From NCBI GenBank assembly GCA_013331515.1, contig DUGG01000101.1, positions 1 to 9,153 of the forward strand: DNA of 9,153 nucleotides, given 5' to 3'. Each line of letters starts with the position of its first letter. The first letter of the stretch is position 1. The notes under the pieces were generated by a model. The model was not told where the DNA came from, did not search any database, and saw nothing but the letters and a program-made list of their open reading frames with translations. Both the position numbers and the translations under genes were made by a program. Source of the DNA: Candidatus Woesearchaeota archaeon (GTDB lineage: Archaea; Nanobdellota; Nanobdellia; Woesearchaeales; UBA10216). Below, piece after piece: positions 5,388 to 9,153 of the stretch.

Positions 5388-5432
5388 ATAACCAATTGCG
5401 TAAATGTTCAATAATTCATCGTAATTGGTTAT
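5388..5432. promoter_or_regulatory. 13-bp inverted repeat upstream of gatE
   Basis: ATAACCAATTGCG (5388-5400) pairs with CGTAATTGGTTAT (5420-5432) with one G-T pair. GGTTATACTT (5427-5436) at its right arm could be a TATA box giving a short leader that contains the GAGGA ribosome site of gatE. The repeat may therefore be an operator, or simply another palindrome of this spacer. A second TATA candidate, ATTAAAAG (5449-5456), lies 26 bases before the gatE ATG. Confidence 0.45.
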
Positions 5433-5478
5433 ACTTGTGAAGAAAAACATTAAAAGCATTACCCAATACTGAGGAACT

Positions 5479-7323
5479 ATGGTTGCTGACTATAAAGAGC
5501 TTGGCCTCAAGGCAGGCATCGAGATCCACCAGCAGCTTGACACGAGGCACAAGCTTTTCTGCAGCTGCCCAACGACAATAAGGAATGACAAGGCAGACGT
5601 GATTGTGAAAAGGCGGCTCCGCGCTTCTGTCGGCGAAACAGGCGAGATGGACGTTGCAGCGGCCTACGAGCAGCTAAGGGGCAAGGATTTCATATACCAC
5701 GCTTACAATGATTCTGTTTGCGATGTCGAGCTTGACGAGGAGCCAATACATGGCTTAAACAGCGAGGCTTTGGAAATCGCACTGCAAGTTTCCCTTATGC
5801 TGAAATCAAAGCCTGTTGACTGCATACAGGTGATGCGCAAAACAGTGGTTGACGGCTCGAACACGTCAGGATTCCAGAGGACTGCGCTTGTCGCGAGAAA
5901 CGGCAGTATAACAATCACAGGCGGGAAAAAAGTTTCCAGCCAGAGCGTGTGCATAGAGGAGGAGTCTGCAAAGATAGAGGGAAGGACAACAGAATCTGAC
6001 ACTTATAACCTCTCAAGGTTGGGAATACCGTTGGTTGAGGTAGCAACAGGCGCTGATATGAGAACGCCTGAAGAAGTTAAGGAAACTGCCGAGTATCTTG
6101 GAATGGTGCTGCGAAGCACCGGCAAGGTGAAGCGAGGCATTGGAACGATAAGGCAGGACGTGAACGTGTCGATAGCCAGGGGAGCAAGGGTTGAAATAAA
6201 AGGCGCACAGGAACTGAGGATGCTTCCAAGGCTTGTTGAGTACGAGGCGCTGCGGCAGAAAGGGCTGGTTGAAACTGCAGCAGAATTAAAGCGGCGCAAG
6301 GCCTCGGTTGATGGCGGAATAACCGATGTTACGCATATTCTCACGAGCTGTGAATCGAGCATAATCAAATCAGTCCTTGCAAAGGGGGGTGTTGTGCTTG
6401 CTTCTAGGCTGCAAGGATTCAAGGGCATGATGTTGAAGGAGTTCCTGCCGCAAGGTGCCCCAAGTAGCAGGCTTGGAAAGGAATTCAGCGGGTATGCGCG
6501 GGCCTATGCCGGTGTCGGAGGCGTCCTGCACACAGATGAACTGCCAAAATACGGAATTACATCCCCTGACGTAGAGGCAATTGAAAAAGCCACTGGCTGC
6601 AGCGGCAATGACGTTTTTGTCATCGTCGCGGATGAAAAAGGAAAAGCTGAGCGCGCAATCCATGCGGTTGTCGAAAGGGCAAGGCAGGCAACCATTGGCG
6701 TGCCTCCAGAAGTCAGGAAGGCAAACGATGATGGCACCACAACGTTCCTGAGGCCGATGCCTGGCTCTGCAAGGATGTACCCGGAAACTGACATTCCGTT
6801 GGTTGATCCCGGGAAGCTGATGAAGACAATAAAGCCGCTTGGGCTTTTGATAGAGAAGGCGGCGGAATATGAAAAATCAGGGCTTTCCCCGGACCTTGCC
6901 AAGTCAATCCTATACAGCGACCATGCGCTGCTTTTTGAGCAGCTTGCAAAGGAGTGCGGCCAGTTAAGCCCGTCATACATTGCCGATACGCTCCTGAGTT
7001 TCAGGAAGGAGCTGGCAACCCTTGGAATATCAGCTGAAATTCCCGAAGGAACGCTCAGGCAAACGCTTGCAGCCATAAACTCGGGAAAGCTTGCAAAAGA
7101 GTCACTCATTCCCGCGCTTGCAGAAGCTGGCAAGACAGGAACACTGGAATTATCAAAACATGCCGTGATGACCGATTCGCAAATGGAAAAAGAGCTTAGG
7201 GAAATTATAGCTGCAAATATGGGCATGCCATTCAACGCGTTAATAGGCCGTGCGATGGAGCGGTTGAGAGGAAAGGCGCCAGGGCAGAAAATCGTGGAAA
7301 AGCTTAAATCCATGGCAAAATAA
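5479..7323 (+). CDS. gatE: Glutamyl-tRNA(Gln) amidotransferase subunit E
   Basis: GatE is the archaeal subunit that binds Glu-tRNA(Gln), activates its glutamate with ATP and amidates it with ammonia from GatD. The 614-residue length is normal. The N-terminal signature LKAGIEIHQQLDTRHKLFCSCP (residues 9-31, with Cys28 and Cys30), VMRKTVVDGSNTSGFQRT, ESAKI and the IPLVEVATGADMRTPEE region define the GatB/GatE kinase-amidase cradle. Residues about 290-410 (SSRLGKEFSGYARAYAGVGGVLHTDELPKYG...) form the AspRS-like GAD insertion that separates GatE from GatB. Residues about 440-614 are the helical and YqeY-like tail that holds the tRNA. GAGGA at 5471-5475 precedes the ATG. The exchanger gene starts 22 bases downstream, so the two probably share a transcript. 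It is separated from gatD by about 3.2 kb. Confidence 0.97.
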   Translation: MVADYKELGLKAGIEIHQQLDTRHKLFCSCPTTIRNDKADVIVKRRLRASVGETGEMDVAAAYEQLRGKDFIYHAYNDSVCDVELDEEPIHGLNSEALEIALQVSLMLKSKPVDCIQVMRKTVVDGSNTSGFQRTALVARNGSITITGGKKVSSQSVCIEEESAKIEGRTTESDTYNLSRLGIPLVEVATGADMRTPEEVKETAEYLGMVLRSTGKVKRGIGTIRQDVNVSIARGARVEIKGAQELRMLPRLVEYEALRQKGLVETAAELKRRKASVDGGITDVTHILTSCESSIIKSVLAKGGVVLASRLQGFKGMMLKEFLPQGAPSSRLGKEFSGYARAYAGVGGVLHTDELPKYGITSPDVEAIEKATGCSGNDVFVIVADEKGKAERAIHAVVERARQATIGVPPEVRKANDDGTTTFLRPMPGSARMYPETDIPLVDPGKLMKTIKPLGLLIEKAAEYEKSGLSPDLAKSILYSDHALLFEQLAKECGQLSPSYIADTLLSFRKELATLGISAEIPEGTLRQTLAAINSGKLAKESLIPALAEAGKTGTLELSKHAVMTDSQMEKELREIIAANMGMPFNALIGRAMERLRGKAPGQKIVEKLKSMAK

Positions 7324-7334
7324 GCATGCAAAAA

Positions 7335-7340
7335 GAGGAG
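7335..7340 (+). promoter_or_regulatory. Ribosome binding site deciding the exchanger start
   Basis: GAGGAG is five bases before ATG 7346. An in-frame GTG at 7340 would overlap this site, so the ATG two codons later is the better start. Confidence 0.7.
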
Positions 7341-7345
7341 TGCTG

Positions 7346-8281
7346 ATGCTGTTATTTGACATCATAGGCTTTGTAGTATCCGCTGTCATAATGGTGCGGG
7401 CAGGAAGCTACGCCGTGAAATACATCTCAAACATAGCAAAAGCCGACAAAATAAGCGTCTTCCTTACCGGCTTTCTGCTTGTCGGGGTCGTTTCCTCCTT
7501 CCCGGAAATGTTCGTCTCGGTAGTTTCTGCCATAAAAGGGGAGCCATCACTCGGCCTTGGGACCCTCCTGGGCGGGAACATTGCCGACCTAAGCTTGGTG
7601 ATAGGGCTAATAGCGGTTGCCGCAGGAAAAATACAGATTCGCAGCAAGGAATTTGCGCATGAATTCTGGCTTGTGGGCTTGGTAATGCTGCCGGTGCTGT
7701 TAGCTATTGACGGAAAGATAACCAGAACAGAGGGCTTAATGCTCATACTTGCGTGCTCGACGTTCATATTCAACATGCTAAGGGAAGACAACGTGCTGCA
7801 AAAGCTGTCCGGCCATCCGCGAACTCAGGTTGCAAAGAACCTTGCCCTTTTCGCCGTAAGCAGCGCGGCAGTCCTTGCTGCCGCAAACTTGGTTGTCAGG
7901 TTTGCAGAAGGCCTTGCTTCAGGGTTCAACATGCCCCTTGCACTGATAGGGGTTGTATTCATAGGGGCAGTGACGACCCTGCCAGAGTTGATGTTCTCAC
8001 TGGCTGCGGTCAAGAGGCACATTGACGGCCTTGCGCTGGGTGACGTTTTTGGCACTGTCATAATTGACGCCACGCTGCTGGTCGGCATCACAGCGCTCAT
8101 CAATCCCATAACGATAGTAGGCATAAGCATAGTCACCCTTGCAACATTCTCCGCATTGACCGTTTCGTCAACGATTTACTTCCTGAAGCCGGGAAAGATA
8201 TTCACAAGAAACCAGGGCGTCCTCTTGATTCTGTTGTACATCCTCTTCGTGGCCACGCAGCTTACGACGTCACTGCAATAA
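7346..8281 (+). CDS. CaCA-superfamily cation exchanger (Na+/Ca2+ exchanger-like membrane protein)
   Basis: This 311-residue integral membrane protein has about ten hydrophobic segments and the two inverted alpha repeats of the calcium/cation antiporter superfamily. Alpha-1 is VSSFPEMFVSVVSAIKGEP followed by LGTLLGGNIADL. Alpha-2 is VTTLPELMFSLAAVKRHID followed by LGDVFGTVIIDATL. By alignment with the Methanocaldococcus exchanger NCX_Mj, the four ion-site acid/amide positions are Glu54, Asp81, Glu214 and Asp241. NCX_Mj has Asn at the second position, so this site has one more acid, and the usual GNxxGSN boxes are altered in both repeats. Transport of Ca2+ against Na+ or H+ is likely from the family, but selectivity cannot be read. 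It follows gatE by 22 bases, and no functional connection is evident. Confidence 0.9.
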   Translation: MLLFDIIGFVVSAVIMVRAGSYAVKYISNIAKADKISVFLTGFLLVGVVSSFPEMFVSVVSAIKGEPSLGLGTLLGGNIADLSLVIGLIAVAAGKIQIRSKEFAHEFWLVGLVMLPVLLAIDGKITRTEGLMLILACSTFIFNMLREDNVLQKLSGHPRTQVAKNLALFAVSSAAVLAAANLVVRFAEGLASGFNMPLALIGVVFIGAVTTLPELMFSLAAVKRHIDGLALGDVFGTVIIDATLLVGITALINPITIVGISIVTLATFSALTVSSTIYFLKPGKIFTRNQGVLLILLYILFVATQLTTSLQ

Positions 8282-8282
8282 A

Positions 8283-8292
8283 TTTTATAAAG
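8283..8292 (+). promoter_or_regulatory. TATA box of the tRNA-Thr gene
   Basis: TTTTATAAAG is centred about 28 bases upstream of the first tRNA base at 8316, the standard archaeal spacing for stable RNA promoters. It begins directly after the exchanger stop codon. Confidence 0.65.
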
Positions 8293-8315
8293 ATACAGAA
8301 CCGCCCATCAGTTAC

Positions 8316-8388
8316 GCCTCTATAGCACAGTAGCCAGTGCGCCTGACTTGTAATCAGGAGGTCCCGGGTGCAAGTCCCGGTAGAGGCT
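8316..8388 (+). tRNA. tRNA-Thr (anticodon TGT)
   Basis: All four stems are perfect: acceptor GCCTCTA/TAGAGGC (8316-8322, 8381-8387), D stem GCAC/GTGC (8325-8328, 8337-8340), anticodon stem CCTGA/TCAGG (8342-8346, 8354-8358) and T stem CCGGG/CCCGG (8364-8368, 8376-8380). The anticodon loop is CTTGTAA, so the anticodon at 8349-8351 is TGT, reading ACA and probably ACG threonine codons. The discriminator is T (8388) and no CCA is encoded. The D loop (AGTAGCCA) lacks the usual GG and the T loop reads TGCAAGT instead of TTCRANY, so both elbow contact sites are altered. The 3' half overlaps the end of an acetyltransferase gene on the other strand. Confidence 0.93.
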
Positions 8389-8917
8389 TGCCTATCGTTG
8401 CAATCAGATAATGGTATTTTTCTCCGGTATCCCCATAGTTAATTACGGGAATGTCAACAAGAATCCCTTTTAGAACCTTCACAGCCACCCTGTGCGATGC
8501 GCCTTCGCGGAAGTGGCCGGCTATATGCGTAAAGCCCATCTTTGTTGCTTCAGTGGCAAAGCGGTTAAGCAGACTTGTCCCCACTCCCCTGTTGTGGAAT
8601 TCCGGGGAGCATTCAATTGACTCAACGTAAACAGATGCGCTGTGTGAAAAGCCCTTGGGGGATGTTTCGGCTACCAGGGGAAGCTCCTCGTCAAGATATT
8701 TCTCAAGGGCAGTGCCTGAGCAGTAGCCAACCAGTTTCCAGCCAGGCAGGTATGCGGCGGCAAATACGTATTTTGGATTGAATGCCAATGGCACAAGCTG
8801 GTCCCTCCCTTGAAATAGCGGGGAGCCTGCAAAGTTCGCTTCCTCAATCCCAACCATTTCATCCAGTGAACGCGGCCTTCTGGTGCTTATCAAAACATTA
8901 AAATTCTCCTGTCTCAT
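8354..8917 (-). CDS. GNAT-family N-acetyltransferase
   Basis: The protein has 187 residues and the central GNAT acetyl-CoA fold. Strand beta-4 and motif A are visible as SVYVESIECSPEFHNRGVGTSLLNRFATEA (about residues 95-124). HNRGVG at 108-113 corresponds to the (Q/R)xxGx(G/A) pyrophosphate loop, with His in the first position. AGHFREGASHRVAVKVLKG (133-151) fits motif B. The substrate cannot be deduced. Small-molecule and protein N-acetylation are both possible. A TATA box (CTTAAATA on the minus strand, 8941-8948) is 28 bases upstream of the ATG, so the message is probably leaderless. The last 35 bases, including the stop, are antisense to tRNA-Thr, and the C-terminal GLAPGTS is therefore dictated by tRNA sequence. 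Confidence 0.85.
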   Translation of the reverse strand: MRQENFNVLISTRRPRSLDEMVGIEEANFAGSPLFQGRDQLVPLAFNPKYVFAAAYLPGWKLVGYCSGTALEKYLDEELPLVAETSPKGFSHSASVYVESIECSPEFHNRGVGTSLLNRFATEATKMGFTHIAGHFREGASHRVAVKVLKGILVDIPVINYGDTGEKYHYLIATIGKPLPGLAPGTS

Positions 8918-8940
8918 GGCGTGCTGGTATTCATCCTTGC

Positions 8941-8948
8941 TATTTAAG
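8941..8948 (-). promoter_or_regulatory. TATA box of the acetyltransferase gene
   Basis: CTTAAATA on the minus strand is centred about 28 bases upstream of the ATG at 8917, predicting transcription to start within a few bases of the start codon. Confidence 0.55.
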
Positions 8949-8976
8949 CGTTGTGTGCGTCATTCGTTTTGCATTG

Positions 8977-9031
8977 CTCAAATGGGTTTCATACCCCACA
9001 GCTCTGCTGTGACATAATTTTCCCGTTTGAG
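8977..9031. other. Nested stem-loop just upstream of repeat copy 2
   Basis: CTCAAATGGG (8977-8986) pairs with CCCGTTTGAG (9022-9031) with one T-G wobble. It encloses a perfect CACAGC-TCT-GCTGTG hairpin (8997-9011). The structure ends two bases before repeat copy 2 begins. No comparable outer stem of the same sequence precedes copy 1, so it is not part of the repeated unit. Confidence 0.55.
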
Positions 9032-9033
9032 GC

Positions 9034-9153
9034 TTAAATGCGTGCATTCCGCTGGTGTTCTCACCAACGGGTTCGCACACCAGCTTCATTATAGCGACGG
9101 AGCTTAATAATTGTAGGCCAATAGTAAGTTCCGTTGCATATAGGAGAGGAAGA
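9034..9153 (+). repeat. Long structured repeat, copy 2 (cut by window end)
   Basis: These bases match 2358-2477 without gaps. The differences lie at 9036, 9099, 9114, 9116, 9129, 9132 and 9147. The 12-bp helix is kept (9094-9105 with 9126-9137), with G-C replacing A-T at 9099/9132 and a G-T pair at 9102/9129. The right-hand part, including the partner strand of the TATAGGAGAGGA arm, is outside the window. Confidence 0.88.

Noticed and set aside
6504..7331. Long minus-strand open frame opposite gatE (275 codons)
   Set aside because: It lies fully antisense to the strongly recognisable GatE tail, is serine/phenylalanine-rich with no family features, and has no promoter or ribosome site. It is a mirror of codon bias.
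7340..7342. GTG start for the exchanger
   Set aside because: It overlaps the GAGGAG ribosome site. ATG 7346 is ideally spaced from it.
2358..9153. CRISPR array from the repeated sequence
   Set aside because: There are only two copies, 120 bases long and 6.7 kb apart, with internal hairpins and no regular spacers or cas genes.
2358..9153. Integron attC sites or a transposon bounded by the two repeats
   Set aside because: No integrase or transposase is present, no clear attC core pair (RYYYAAC/GTTRRRY) is seen, and the segment between the copies holds housekeeping genes such as gatE and tRNA-Thr. A non-autonomous element derived from a transposon remains possible but unproven.

Overview
This window is from an archaeon. 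The best evidence is a pair of archaea-specific genes, gatD and gatE. They encode the amidotransferase that converts Glu-tRNA(Gln) to Gln-tRNA(Gln). Other archaeal signs are a Cdc48/VAT-type AAA ATPase, TATA boxes centred about 25-31 bases upstream of several start codons (near-leaderless transcripts), and a tRNA-Thr gene without an encoded CCA end. No lineage can be proved from the window. Gene size, style and the many small palindromic repeats would fit a DPANN-type genome, but that is inference.

Layout, left to right. The 3' end of a Cdc48-like ATPase gene (2-589) is followed by a TATA box and a unit made of a 97-residue membrane/coiled-coil protein (651-944) overlapping gatD (928-2289). 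Positions 2290-2730 carry no confident gene. They are packed with inverted repeats, including copy 1 of a 120-base repeat (2358-2477) and a multi-hairpin element (2516-2634). On the minus strand follow a YbaK-like aminoacyl-tRNA deacylase-domain protein (2731-3756), a 64-residue two-helix membrane protein (3809-4003) and a possible 47-residue ORF (4142-4285). A TATA box flanked by a perfect 11-base inverted repeat separates this last ORF from a divergent fic gene (4352-5245).

Three further palindromic structures fill 5246-5478. Next come gatE (5479-7323) and a closely spaced CaCA-family cation exchanger (7346-8281), then tRNA-Thr(TGT) with its own TATA box (8316-8388). A GNAT acetyltransferase gene converges on the tRNA gene and overlaps it on the opposite strand (8354-8917). 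The last 120 bases (9034-9153) are copy 2 of the long repeat, cut by the window end.

How the parts fit. GatD supplies ammonia from glutamine and GatE kinases and amidates Glu-tRNA(Gln). The YbaK-like protein, if active, would hydrolyse mischarged tRNA, so three genes concern aminoacyl-tRNA quality or synthesis. The Fic protein carries both the AMP-transferase motif and an internal inhibitory motif.

The most unusual content is the structured repeat family. The two long copies differ at seven sites without indels. Those differences include an A-T to G-C compensatory change in a 12-bp helix, yet six of the seven are also synonymous in one reading frame. A structured RNA or a small repeated protein are both live explanations.
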